From: CAZGTQ01 sp964528575
GTDB lineage: Bacteria > Planctomycetota > UBA1135 > GCA-002686595
DNA: 64,000 nt
Assembly: GCA_964528575.1 (NCBI GenBank)
Contig: CAZGTQ010000053.1
Span: forward strand, 11,157-75,156
Direction: 5' to 3'
Of the stretch, positions 44,104 to 51,530 are shown one piece after another. Both the position numbers and the translations under genes were made by a program. Each line of letters starts with the position of its first letter. The first letter of the stretch is position 1. Below the pieces are notes generated by a model. The model had not been told where the DNA came from. It did not search any database and saw only the letters and a program-made list of their open reading frames with translations.

Positions 44104-44235
44104 GGGCATGAGGGGAGCATGGCGATCCTCGGGTGTTGGGCTCGCGAGGCAGAATCCGCCGAGCGGTCACATTCCGGGAACCGAGCGGCCGTCCGGGGGC
44201 ATGAGCACGGGATGGCCATGCTCAGGTGCTGGAGC
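44104..44235 (+). repeat. Imperfect direct repeat duplicating an ECF start region
   Basis: Two segments of about 40 bp, beginning at 44104 and 44197, both read GGGCATGAG, then an ATGGC..AT..CTC..GGTG.TGG core, at roughly 75% identity. They are offset by 93 bp, or 31 codons, so both ATGs (44119, 44212) lie in the same frame and encode MAILGCW and MAMLRCW. The left copy has a GAGGGG-type ribosome site. Confidence 0.6.
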
Positions 44236-44787
44236 GGCGCAGCTCCCCCGAGCCCCTGGGACGGGGCCGCGGAGCGCGACCTCGTGGCGCGTGCGCGCTC
44301 CGAGCCCGCCGCGTTCGGACGGCTCTACCGGCTGCACGCGCCCGCGATCCTCGCCCACGTGCGCCGGCGGGTCGGCGAGAGCCACGCCGCCGAGGACCTC
44401 GTCGCGGAGGTCTTCCTGTGCGCGCTCGCCGAGCTCCCGCGCTACCGCGACCGCGGCATCCCCTTCCGGCACTGGCTCTACGGCATCGCGGCGCGCCGCG
44501 TCGGCCGTTGGGCCCGTCGGCAGGGCCGTCGCGAGGTCGAGCTCGACTCCGACCCCGTCGACCCGGCCGAGCCCGACTCCGTCGACGTCGAGCGCGTGCG
44601 CCGCGCTCTGCTCGGCCTTCCGCCGCGCTTCCAGAGCGCGTTGACCCTCTTCTACTTCCACGACCTCGACGTCGAGCAGATCGCGCGCGTCCTGCGCTGC
44701 CGCCCCGGCACGGTGAAGTCGCGCCTGGCGCGCGGCCGCGCGTTGCTCGCCCGGCGCCTCGCGCCGCACACGCGGGGGAGGAGCTGA
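44212..44787 (+). CDS. ECF RNA polymerase sigma factor
   Basis: 191 residues from ATG 44212, or 222 from an in-frame ATG at 44119; the surrounding DNA is duplicated, so either start, or both, could be used. Region 2 spans about 22-100 (ERDLVARARSEPAAFGRLYR, HAAEDLVAEVFLCALAELP, IPFRHWLYGIAARRVGRW) and region 4 about 125-185 (LLGLPPRFQSALTLFYFHDL, VEQIARVLRCRPGTVKSRLA). There is no C-terminal extension. It directs RNA polymerase to a specific set of promoters. Two small paralogous membrane proteins follow at 4 and about 46 bp, and no classical zinc anti-sigma factor is nearby, so these are the candidates for its control. Confidence 0.9.
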   Translation: MAMLRCWSGAAPPSPWDGAAERDLVARARSEPAAFGRLYRLHAPAILAHVRRRVGESHAAEDLVAEVFLCALAELPRYRDRGIPFRHWLYGIAARRVGRWARRQGRREVELDSDPVDPAEPDSVDVERVRRALLGLPPRFQSALTLFYFHDLDVEQIARVLRCRPGTVKSRLARGRALLARRLAPHTRGRS

Positions 44788-44791
44788 CCCG

Positions 44792-45268
44792 ATGGCGAGA
44801 CCCGACCCGAACGCCGTTCGCCGCGTCCACGAGGCGCTGCACGCGCTCGGCGCGCAGCCCCTCGAGGACGACCGCGCCGTCCTCGAGCGTATCGAGGCGC
44901 GCGTCCTGCGCGCCTGCCGCGCGCGCGGCGCGCGTCCGCGGCGCCGGCGCCTCTTCTTCGCTGGCGCCGCCGTGCTCGGCTTCGCCGCCGCCGCAGGCGC
45001 GACCGTCGCCGTGATGGAGAGCTGGCGTGTCGTGCCGTTCGACGAGCGCAGCGAGCTGCTCCTGCACACCGACGACGACCCGCTGACGCCGGACTTCGGC
45101 CTGGTGATCGAGGCCGGCACGGCCGAGCGGATCCTCGAGGAGCTCGAGGGCGGCGGCACGGTGCTGACGCTCGACGGCGCGGGCGAGCTCGAGGACCTGC
45201 CGCCGGGGGCGGAAGGCGCGCGCGTGCCCGCCGGCCCGACGATCGTCATCACGCCGGCAGACGAGTGA
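44792..45268 (+). CDS. Single-span membrane protein, possible regulator of the ECF factor (copy 1)
   Basis: 158 residues, beginning 4 bp after the sigma gene. A cytoplasmic helical segment at about 5-50 (RVHEALHALGAQPLEDDRAV, LERIEARVLRACRARG) is followed by an Arg cluster and one transmembrane helix (RRRRLFFAGAAVLGFAAAAG, about 50-73), then an acidic outer part (LLLHTDDDPLTPDFGLVIEA, EELEGGGTVLTLDGAGELED). The topology is that of an anti-sigma factor, but the HxxxCxxC motif is absent and the helical part is not a family I recognise. It is a duplicate of the next gene. The regulatory role is inferred from position and topology only. Confidence 0.62.
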   Translation: MARPDPNAVRRVHEALHALGAQPLEDDRAVLERIEARVLRACRARGARPRRRRLFFAGAAVLGFAAAAGATVAVMESWRVVPFDERSELLLHTDDDPLTPDFGLVIEAGTAERILEELEGGGTVLTLDGAGELEDLPPGAEGARVPAGPTIVITPADE

Positions 45269-45314
45269 AGCGAGATCGTGGGAACCGCGGCGCATGCTCG
45301 GGGCATGAGAGGCC

Positions 45315-45725
45315 GTGGACGATCCCGAAACCCTGGACCGCATCGAGGAGCGAATGATGCAGTGCGAACGAGCGAGCGGCGCACGACCGAAGCGCCGCCG
45401 GCTGTTCTTCGCGGCCGCGGCCGTCGCCGGCTTCGCCGCCGCCGCGGGCGCGACCGTCGCCGTGATCGAGAGCTGGGAGGTCGTGGCGTACGACGAAGAG
45501 AGCGATCTGTTGCTGCACGTCGACGACGACCCCGAGACGACCGACTTCGGCATCCTGATCGACGCGGGCACCGCGGGCGAGGTGCTCGACTTGCTCGAGG
45601 GCGGCGGCATGCTGCTGACGCTCGACGGCGCGGGCGTGATCGAGGACTTGCCGCCGGGAGCGGAAGGGCTGCACGTGCCGGCGGGGCCGACCATCGTCGT
45701 GACGCCGGCCGACGAGAACGACTGA
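45315..45725 (+). CDS. Single-span membrane protein, paralogue of the preceding gene (copy 2)
   Basis: 136 residues from GTG 45315; similarity to copy 1 already exists at LDRIEERM, which supports this start over an ATG at 45354 that has a better GAGGAG site. A basic segment (PKRRRLFFAAAAVAGFAAAA) forms the transmembrane helix, then LLLHVDDDPETTDFGILIDA, LDLLEGGGMLLTLDGAG and LPPGAEGLHVPAGPTIVVTP follow copy 1 closely. The N-terminal segment is about 20 residues shorter than in copy 1. A strong hairpin 20 bases after the stop probably ends the ECF operon. Confidence 0.62.
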   Translation: MDDPETLDRIEERMMQCERASGARPKRRRLFFAAAAVAGFAAAAGATVAVIESWEVVAYDEESDLLLHVDDDPETTDFGILIDAGTAGEVLDLLEGGGMLLTLDGAGVIEDLPPGAEGLHVPAGPTIVVTPADEND

Positions 45726-45744
45726 CACGAGCGCACGTCGCTCG

Positions 45745-45779
45745 GCGGTCCGCGAGGCGGGGCAGGCCTCGCGGACCGC
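45745..45779 (+). terminator. Strong hairpin terminator after the ECF operon
   Basis: GCGGTCCGCGAGGC (45745-45758) and its exact reverse complement (45766-45779) make a perfect 14-bp stem with a 7-nt GGGGCAG loop, starting 20 bases after the second membrane-protein gene. Confidence 0.75.
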
Positions 45780-45817
45780 GCTCCCGTCCTGCCATCGATC
45801 GGCCCGACCCCTACGTG

Positions 45818-46861
45818 ATGAAGATCCTCGCTCTCCTCGCCGTGCTCGCCGCCGCGCTCGCGCCCGGCGCGGACGACCCGCGGCCCGCCGACGAGATCCT
45901 GCGCGACATGCGCCGGATCCACTTCCCGCGCCACAGCGACGGCGGCTCTCCGGAAGCCGTCGCGGCGTTCCGCGCGCAGATCCGCGCGGCGTCGGAGCGC
46001 AAGGCGGCGCTCGCGCTCGAGCTCTGGCGCGGCCACCCGAGCCACGACGCCGTGCCGCAGGAGATGAAGATCCGCTGGGACCTGCTCGTCACGCAGCTCG
46101 AGGGCCACGCGCTCGTCCTCGAGGAGACGGCCGAAGCGATCCGCGCGCAGCCGAGCACCGCGCTCGCGGGCATTGCGCTCTACTCGCGCGCGCTCGCGAC
46201 GCTGCGGATGGACGGGGCGCCGTGGAAGGACAAGCTCGCGCGCATCGAGGCGTACACGTCGAGCGTGCCCGCGGGGGAGAGCGGCGCGCGGCTCCTGCTC
46301 GAGCTCGCCGAGGAGCACACGACCGACGAGGACCTGCGCGAGCAGCTCTTCGAGCGCATCGTCCGCGAGTACGACGCGAAGCACCACCCCGCGCGCGCGG
46401 CGGCCGGGCTGCTGCGGCTGACGCGCATGCGCGGCGAGCGCCTCGCGCTCGCCTTCACCGACGCGGTGTCCCGCGAGCCGTTCGACCTGGAGCGGACACG
46501 CGGGCGCGTGACGATCCTGCACTTCTGGGGCATCGGAGACGACGACTTCGCGTCGCTCGCCCGGCTGGAGGCAGCTCGCGACGCCCGACCCGACGACGTC
46601 GCGCTCGTCGGCGTGTTCCTGATCGTGCGCGCACCCGAGGGCAAGACGAAGCGCGAGCTGCTCGCTGAGCACGGCGTGACGTCGCCGCAGTACGACGAGC
46701 TCACGGAGGGCGGCGGCGTCGACGACGCATGGTCGTGGAAGCTCGGCATCCGGCGCTGGCCGACGACGTTCGTGCTCGACCGAGACGGCCGCATCGCCTC
46801 GACGAATGCGCACATGCACCTCGACGAGGTGCTCGCGGAGCTGCTCGCGGACGCCGAGTAG
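45818..46861 (+). CDS. Exported thioredoxin-fold protein lacking CxxC
   Basis: 347 residues from ATG 45818 with a signal peptide (KILALLAVLAAALAPGA). The N-terminal ~200 residues are helical, of repeat-like character (LLLELAEEHTTDEDLREQLF). The C-terminal ~140 residues have the TlpA/thioredoxin strand order: TRGRVTILHFWGIGDDDFAS, DVALVGVFLIVRAPEGKTKR, SWKLGIRRWPTTFVLDRDGR. The place of the catalytic W-C-x-x-C is taken by WGIGDDD, so dithiol-disulfide chemistry is not possible; the cis-Pro (RRWPTTFVLD) is kept. It may be a binding or scaffolding domain. It converges on the DUF1570-like peptidase gene 10 bp away. Confidence 0.74.
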   Translation: MKILALLAVLAAALAPGADDPRPADEILRDMRRIHFPRHSDGGSPEAVAAFRAQIRAASERKAALALELWRGHPSHDAVPQEMKIRWDLLVTQLEGHALVLEETAEAIRAQPSTALAGIALYSRALATLRMDGAPWKDKLARIEAYTSSVPAGESGARLLLELAEEHTTDEDLREQLFERIVREYDAKHHPARAAAGLLRLTRMRGERLALAFTDAVSREPFDLERTRGRVTILHFWGIGDDDFASLARLEAARDARPDDVALVGVFLIVRAPEGKTKRELLAEHGVTSPQYDELTEGGGVDDAWSWKLGIRRWPTTFVLDRDGRIASTNAHMHLDEVLAELLADAE

Positions 46862-46871
46862 CGCTCGCGCT

Positions 46872-48500
46872 TCAGCGCCGCTTCGCGAACGCCACGACGC
46901 GTGCGCCGAGCTCGCCGGCGGGGACGCCGAACGCTTCCTCGACCCCCAGCGGCCAGCCCTTCTCGTACGCGACGATCGCCGCGAGCAGCGCGGCGCGCGA
47001 GCCTTCCTCGACGTCGGCCGCGAGATAGCGGGCGACTGCCGCCGACTGGACGGCGTACGAGCTGCGCGCGGACAGGCGCCACGTGCGCGCTCCCGCCTCG
47101 ACCTCGACGTCCGCCGCGAAGCCGAGGTCCTTCGCCTCGAGGTGCGAGAGCGTGAACAAGCGTTCCCAGGGCACGAGCGCGTCCTCGGGCGCGTGCGCGA
47201 GCACCTCGAACGCGCGCATCTGGGGCGCGCGCAGATCCACGCGCTCTGCATCGGGCCCGGCATCGCGCGCGGCATCCAGCTCGTGCTCGACGTACGCCGC
47301 GAAGCCCTCGACGATCCAGTGCCCCGCCCGCGCGTCGCCGCCGAGCGACGACGAGCGCCAGCGCGTCGTCGCTGCGTCCAGCTCCTCGTTCGTGACGCCG
47401 CGGCAGCACGCGCTGATCCAGTGGTGCACGAGCTCGTGCGTCAGCGTCGCGAGCAGCCGGTCCTCCCCCGTGCCGCCGTACGGCTCGTACAGCCGCGACG
47501 TCGCGTCGACGTCGTAGAAGCGCCCCGCCTCGGTCGCGTGCGTCGTGTGGCTCTTGCGCTCGGCGACGCGGCCGAGCTTGTCCTCGTACTCCGCCTCGGA
47601 CTCGAACAGGAGCACGCTGAGCGGGTAGCGGCTCGGCCGGCGCGGCTCGAGCGGCGCGAACAGCTCCTCGAGGAACGAAGAGAGCGTCTCCGCGCGCTCC
47701 AGGCAGCGCAGCACGAGCTCGGGGCGCGCGAGCGGCGTGACGAGGAGCACGCGGCGCGTGCGGTAGCCGACGAGATCGGGCCTGCCCCACACGGGCGTGC
47801 CGCGCAGGCGCGCGAGCGTGGCGAGGTCCTCCGCGAGCTCCGGCGTCGCCCCGCGCGCGGCTGCAGGGTCGGTGAGCAGCGTGACGCCGAGCTCGCCCTG
47901 GCGCTCGAGGAACACGAGCCAGCCCGCGAGCGCCTCGGCCGCCCGCGCGTCCAACGGCGGCGGGAGGGCGTCGCGCACGAGCGCGGCGACGGCGGGGTGC
48001 GCCGCGTCGATCTCGAGCAGCGCGCGCGCGAGCCGCACGCGCGGCGCCTCGGGCAGCGCGCCCAGCGCCGCGGTCGCGCGCTCGTGCTCGGCGTCGGCGG
48101 CGAGCGCGTCGGCGAGCAGGGCGAGCGCGAGCTCGGACTCCGGCGCCGCCAGGCGCGCGCGCAGGTCGCAGAAGACGTCCGCGCGCTCCTCGCCGGCCGC
48201 CGCGCGGTGCGCGACGACGACTCGCAGCGGGTCGAGCTCGGCGGGGCCGGGCTGCTCGGGGAAGTAGAAGTCGCCGTCCGCGCCGAGCACGAGATCGGCC
48301 GCGAGGTAGCGACCCTTCCCCTGGCGCACCTGGATCTTCTTGCCCTCGCGCTTGCGAACGGTGAAGTCGCCGGTCAGCAGCTCGCCGCTCTCGAGGACGA
48401 CGGTCGCGCCGGCGATCTCGTCGGGCGCGACAGGGACAGCGGCGAGCGAGACAGGGAGAGCTGCGAGCGCGACGACGAGCGCGAGCGAGCGGATGTGCAT
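46872..48500 (-). CDS. Secreted DUF1570-like zinc metallopeptidase
   Basis: 542 residues with a signal peptide (LALVVALAALPVSLAAVPV). The first ~80 residues hold a small beta domain (GATVVLESGELLTGDFTV, IQVRQGKGRYLAADLVLG). The catalytic part has HELVHH (from about 355) inside LLATLTHELVHHW and a downstream Glu in GHWIVEGFAAYVEHEL (about 396), giving the HExxH plus E arrangement of gluzincins; YPLSVLLFESEAEYEDKLG precedes it, as in DUF1570 proteins common in planctomycetes. The last part (LAAIVAYEKGWPLGVEEAFG) is helical. Substrates are unknown. All zinc ligands and the catalytic Glu are present. Confidence 0.82.
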   Translation of the reverse strand: MHIRSLALVVALAALPVSLAAVPVAPDEIAGATVVLESGELLTGDFTVRKREGKKIQVRQGKGRYLAADLVLGADGDFYFPEQPGPAELDPLRVVVAHRAAAGEERADVFCDLRARLAAPESELALALLADALAADAEHERATAALGALPEAPRVRLARALLEIDAAHPAVAALVRDALPPPLDARAAEALAGWLVFLERQGELGVTLLTDPAAARGATPELAEDLATLARLRGTPVWGRPDLVGYRTRRVLLVTPLARPELVLRCLERAETLSSFLEELFAPLEPRRPSRYPLSVLLFESEAEYEDKLGRVAERKSHTTHATEAGRFYDVDATSRLYEPYGGTGEDRLLATLTHELVHHWISACCRGVTNEELDAATTRWRSSSLGGDARAGHWIVEGFAAYVEHELDAARDAGPDAERVDLRAPQMRAFEVLAHAPEDALVPWERLFTLSHLEAKDLGFAADVEVEAGARTWRLSARSSYAVQSAAVARYLAADVEEGSRAALLAAIVAYEKGWPLGVEEAFGVPAGELGARVVAFAKRR

Positions 48501-48674
48501 GGCGAGCGGTGCGGGCGGACGTTCACGGCGAGCGGGCGAGTGAGCGGGCCGGGGCCCGCGGCGATCGTAGCGTGTGGTCGCGCGAACGGGGCCGATCGGT
48601 CATCATGCCGAGCTTCCACGTCCTGCTCCCGCGGCGCGGGGGCCCACCACGACATTCGCAACGAACCCAACGCC

Positions 48675-49142
48675 ATGACCGACCCGATTCCCGAGGGCTG
48701 CGAAGGCCTGATTCCCCATCTCGTCCTCAAGGGCGCCGCCGACGCGCTCGCGTTCTACAAGAAGGCGTTCGGCGCCGAGGAGATCACGCGCCACCTGACG
48801 CCGGACGGGCGGATCATGCACGCCGAGATGCGCATCGGCCAGAGCGTCGTCTACCTCGCCGACGACTTCCCGGAGTTCTGCGGCGGCCACGAGCGCTCGC
48901 CGAGCGCGCTCGGCGGCTCCTCGATCAACGTGCACCGCTACGTCACCGACTGCGACGCGGCGGTGAAGCGCGCGGCCGACGCAGGCGCGACCGTGACGAT
49001 GCCGCCCGCCGACATGTTCTGGGGCGACCGCTACGGCGTCGTCACCGATCCGCACGGCCACGTCTGGTCGTTCGCGACGCACGTCAAGGACGTGACGCCC
49101 GAAGAGATGGAAGCGGCGGCCGCCGCGGCGTTCGGCGGTTGA
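48675..49142 (+). CDS. VOC (PhnB/glyoxalase-like) family protein
   Basis: 155 residues from ATG 48675. The protein has the two beta-alpha-beta-beta-beta units of the VOC fold: IPHLVLKGAADALAFYKKAF, then RIMHAEMRIGQSVVYLADDF, and INVHRYVTDCDAAVKRAADA, then RYGVVTDPHGHVWSFATH. The potential metal-side residues H and E (HAEM, and GHVWSFATH) fit the PhnB-like subgroup, which is mostly uncharacterised. There is no resistance-protein specific feature. It is followed 7 bp later by glutathione peroxidase, so both may share a transcript concerned with oxidants or electrophiles (inference). Confidence 0.83.
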   Translation: MTDPIPEGCEGLIPHLVLKGAADALAFYKKAFGAEEITRHLTPDGRIMHAEMRIGQSVVYLADDFPEFCGGHERSPSALGGSSINVHRYVTDCDAAVKRAADAGATVTMPPADMFWGDRYGVVTDPHGHVWSFATHVKDVTPEEMEAAAAAAFGG

Positions 49143-49149
49143 GGCGGCG

Positions 49150-49635
49150 ATGACCAGTCTCCACGACTTCACGGCGCGGACGATCGAAGGCGACGAGCGC
49201 TCGCTCGCGGACTACGCCGGCAAGGTCGTGCTCGTCGTCAACGTCGCGTCGCAGTGCGGCCTGACGCCGCAGTACGCGGGGCTGCAAGAGCTGTACGAGG
49301 GCTACCGCGAGCGCGGTCTCGAGGTGCTCGGGTTCCCGTGCAACCAGTTCATGGGGCAGGAGCCGGGCACCGAGGACGAGATCAAGTCGTTCTGCGAGAC
49401 GAGCTACGGCGTGACGTTCCCGATGTTCGCCAAGCTCGACGTGAACGGGCCGGCACGGCACCCGCTCTACGCCTGGCTCACGTCGCAGGACGCCCGCCCC
49501 GAGGGCGCCGGCGACGTGAAGTGGAACTTCGGCAAGTTCGTCGTCGCCAAGGACGGGACGGTGCTCGCCCGGTTCGATCCGAAGACCGAGCCCGGATCCG
49601 ACGCGCTGGTCGGGCGGATCGAGAGCGCGCTCTGA
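49150..49635 (+). CDS. gpx: Glutathione peroxidase family protein (Cys type)
   Basis: 161 residues, the usual length for bacterial members. The catalytic tetrad is complete: Cys36 in VVNVASQCGLTPQY, Gln66 in LGFPCNQFMGQEPG, and Trp125-Asn126 in DVKWNFGKFVV. The enzyme reduces hydrogen or lipid peroxides. Cys64 in PCNQF is next to the active site, and Cys82 lies in SFCETSYG, the usual place of the resolving Cys in thioredoxin-dependent members, so thioredoxin rather than glutathione may be the reductant (inference). A perfect 11-bp hairpin follows at 49662-49691. Confidence 0.92.
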   Translation: MTSLHDFTARTIEGDERSLADYAGKVVLVVNVASQCGLTPQYAGLQELYEGYRERGLEVLGFPCNQFMGQEPGTEDEIKSFCETSYGVTFPMFAKLDVNGPARHPLYAWLTSQDARPEGAGDVKWNFGKFVVAKDGTVLARFDPKTEPGSDALVGRIESAL

Positions 49636-49661
49636 GGCAGCCGGCCCCCGTCGCGTGAAGG

Positions 49662-49691
49662 TCGGGCCGGTCGCTTCGGGGACCGGCCCGA
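49662..49691 (+). terminator. Hairpin terminator after the glutathione peroxidase gene
   Basis: TCGGGCCGGTC (49662-49672) pairs perfectly with GACCGGCCCGA (49681-49691) around an 8-nt loop, 26 bases past the gpx stop codon. Confidence 0.7.
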
Positions 49692-49786
49692 GCTGCTACT
49701 CTCATTGCCGCCCGGTCGGCCCCCCGTTCGCGATCTTTCACGTCGCGGCCTCCGATCGGACTACGTCTCGGCGTGGAGGAACGGCG

Positions 49787-51460
49787 ATGCTCTCTCGAAC
49801 GGTTTGTCTCGCGGTCGCGGCTCGGCTCGCGATCCTCGCCCCTTGCGGAGCTTCGGCCGCTGCCCAGGCACAGCCGCTGCGCGAGGTGGCCAAGACCAGC
49901 GACCTCGCCGGAGGGCTGGTCGCCGAGCTCGACGACCACGACGCATTCGGAGCGGCGCTCGCCGGGTTCGTGCAGGCGGGGCCGGGCGGAGCGCCGGGCA
50001 TCGCGATCGGCGCGCCCCGCGACGACGCGGGCGGCGGTCCGGGCGCGGGCGCTGGAGCGGTGTGGCTGCTCACCCTCGATGCGACCGGGAACGCGACCTC
50101 GGAGCTGCGCATCGGCGCGGGTCACGGCGGATTCGGCGGCGCGCTCGACGCGCACGACCGCTTCGGCGCGGCGCTCGCGTTGCTCGGACCGATCGGTCCC
50201 GGCCCGCTCGCGGTCGGCGCGCCGGGCGACGACGGCGGCGGCAACGGGAGCGGCGCGCTCTGGCTGCTGGACCTCGCGGCGGACGGGAGCGTCGTGTCGC
50301 AGCACGAGATCGGCGCGCGCCAGGGCGGCTTCGCGGGTGCGCTCGATGCGCACGACGCGTTCGGGAGCGCGCTCGCCGTGATCGCGCCGAACGTGCTCGC
50401 GGTCGGCGCGCCGGGCGACGACGACGGCGGCAACGGACAGGGCGCGGTGTGGATCCTCTTCCTCGACGGCGGCGGCGGAGTCGCGTCGCACGTCAAGATC
50501 AGCGCGACCGAGGGCGGCTTCGGCGCAGCGCTCGCTCCGCACGACGCGTTCGGCAGCTCGCTCGCGTTGCTCGGGCCGAGCCTGCTCGCAGTCGGGGCCC
50601 CAGGCGACGACGACGGCGGCAACGGACAGGGCGCCGTCTGGCTGCTCTCGCTCGACGCACACGGCGGCGTGGTCGGTCAGAGCAAGATCAGCGCGACGGC
50701 GGGCGGCTTCACCGGAGCGCTCGCTGCGCACGACGCCTTCGGCTCCGCCGTCGTCGCCCTCGGCGACCTCGACGGGGACGGCGTGGGCGAGCTCGGCGTC
50801 GGGGCGCCCGGCGACGACGACGGCGGGAGCAATCAGGGCGCGGCGTGGCTGCTCTTCCTGCGCGCCGACGGCACGGTCGAGTCGCACCGCAAGATCAGCG
50901 CGCTCGCCGGCGGTTTCGACGGCGAGTTGGACGCGCACGACGCATTCGGCTCCGCGCTGGCCTTGCTGGCCGACCTCGACGGCGACGGCGTGACGGAGAT
51001 CGCGTCCGGAGCGCCCGGCGACGACGACGGCGGCGCGGGCCGCGGCGCGAGCTGGTCCTTGTTCCCGCGCGGCGCGGTCCAGGAGCTCCTGCTCGGGTCG
51101 AACATCAACCCGCAGATCCTGCAGCAGGGTCTGTCGACGCCCAGCCTCGGCGGCATCTGGGACCCGCTGCTCGTCATCTCCGGCGACGGGAAGCCGCTCG
51201 TCAACTTCCTCGCGCTCTCGCGCGAGCCGGACATGATCAGCGCGAAGGCGCTGGGCATCGAGGGCGAGATCCTGATCAGCATCGCGCCGGAGGACTTCCT
51301 CGGGTGCGTCTTCGCTGCGCCGGGCGACCGCTTCGAGATCCAGATCCCGGGCAACGTCGATTTGGTCGGCGAGGAGCTCTACTGCCAGTCGGCGATCGTC
51401 GGTCCGACCGGCTCCATCGAGACGCTGACGAACGCGCTCGCGGGCGAGATCGGCTTCTAG
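49787..51460 (+). CDS. Secreted FG-GAP (integrin-like) propeller protein with terminal module
   Basis: 557 residues from ATG 49787 (GGAGGA eight bases upstream), with a signal peptide (LAILAPCGASAAAQA). Six FG-GAP-type repeats of about 60 residues follow, each with DxHDAFGxAL, then L.VGAPGDDDGG, then a GA.W.L.L strand: the set runs from DDHDAFGAALAG to DAHDAFGSALALLADLDGDG. The last two carry DLDGDGV calcium-binding loops. The C-terminal ~130 residues (PQILQQGLSTPSLGG, EELYCQSAIVG, ETLTNALAGEIGF) are the shared terminal module. FG-GAP propellers typically bind ligands or act in adhesion; no enzymatic motif is present. Confidence 0.85.
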   Translation: MLSRTVCLAVAARLAILAPCGASAAAQAQPLREVAKTSDLAGGLVAELDDHDAFGAALAGFVQAGPGGAPGIAIGAPRDDAGGGPGAGAGAVWLLTLDATGNATSELRIGAGHGGFGGALDAHDRFGAALALLGPIGPGPLAVGAPGDDGGGNGSGALWLLDLAADGSVVSQHEIGARQGGFAGALDAHDAFGSALAVIAPNVLAVGAPGDDDGGNGQGAVWILFLDGGGGVASHVKISATEGGFGAALAPHDAFGSSLALLGPSLLAVGAPGDDDGGNGQGAVWLLSLDAHGGVVGQSKISATAGGFTGALAAHDAFGSAVVALGDLDGDGVGELGVGAPGDDDGGSNQGAAWLLFLRADGTVESHRKISALAGGFDGELDAHDAFGSALALLADLDGDGVTEIASGAPGDDDGGAGRGASWSLFPRGAVQELLLGSNINPQILQQGLSTPSLGGIWDPLLVISGDGKPLVNFLALSREPDMISAKALGIEGEILISIAPEDFLGCVFAAPGDRFEIQIPGNVDLVGEELYCQSAIVGPTGSIETLTNALAGEIGF

Positions 51461-51482
51461 TTTCCAGTCCGGACCATTCATG

Positions 51483-51511
51483 AGGCTTCGACGACCGTCT
51501 CGGCGAAGCCT
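51483..51511. terminator. Hairpin between convergent propeller and kinase genes
   Basis: AGGCTTCG (51483-51490) and CGAAGCCT (51504-51511) form a perfect 8-bp stem with a 13-nt loop, between the stops at 51460 (+) and 51531 (-). Confidence 0.5.
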
Positions 51512-51530
51512 GTGAAGGCCGGGGGTCGTA

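Noticed and set aside
44026..44118. Extension of the ECF sigma factor to a start near 44026
   Set aside because: It adds a segment with no conservation value and no ribosome site; starts at 44119 or 44212 leave a normal sigma factor N-terminus.
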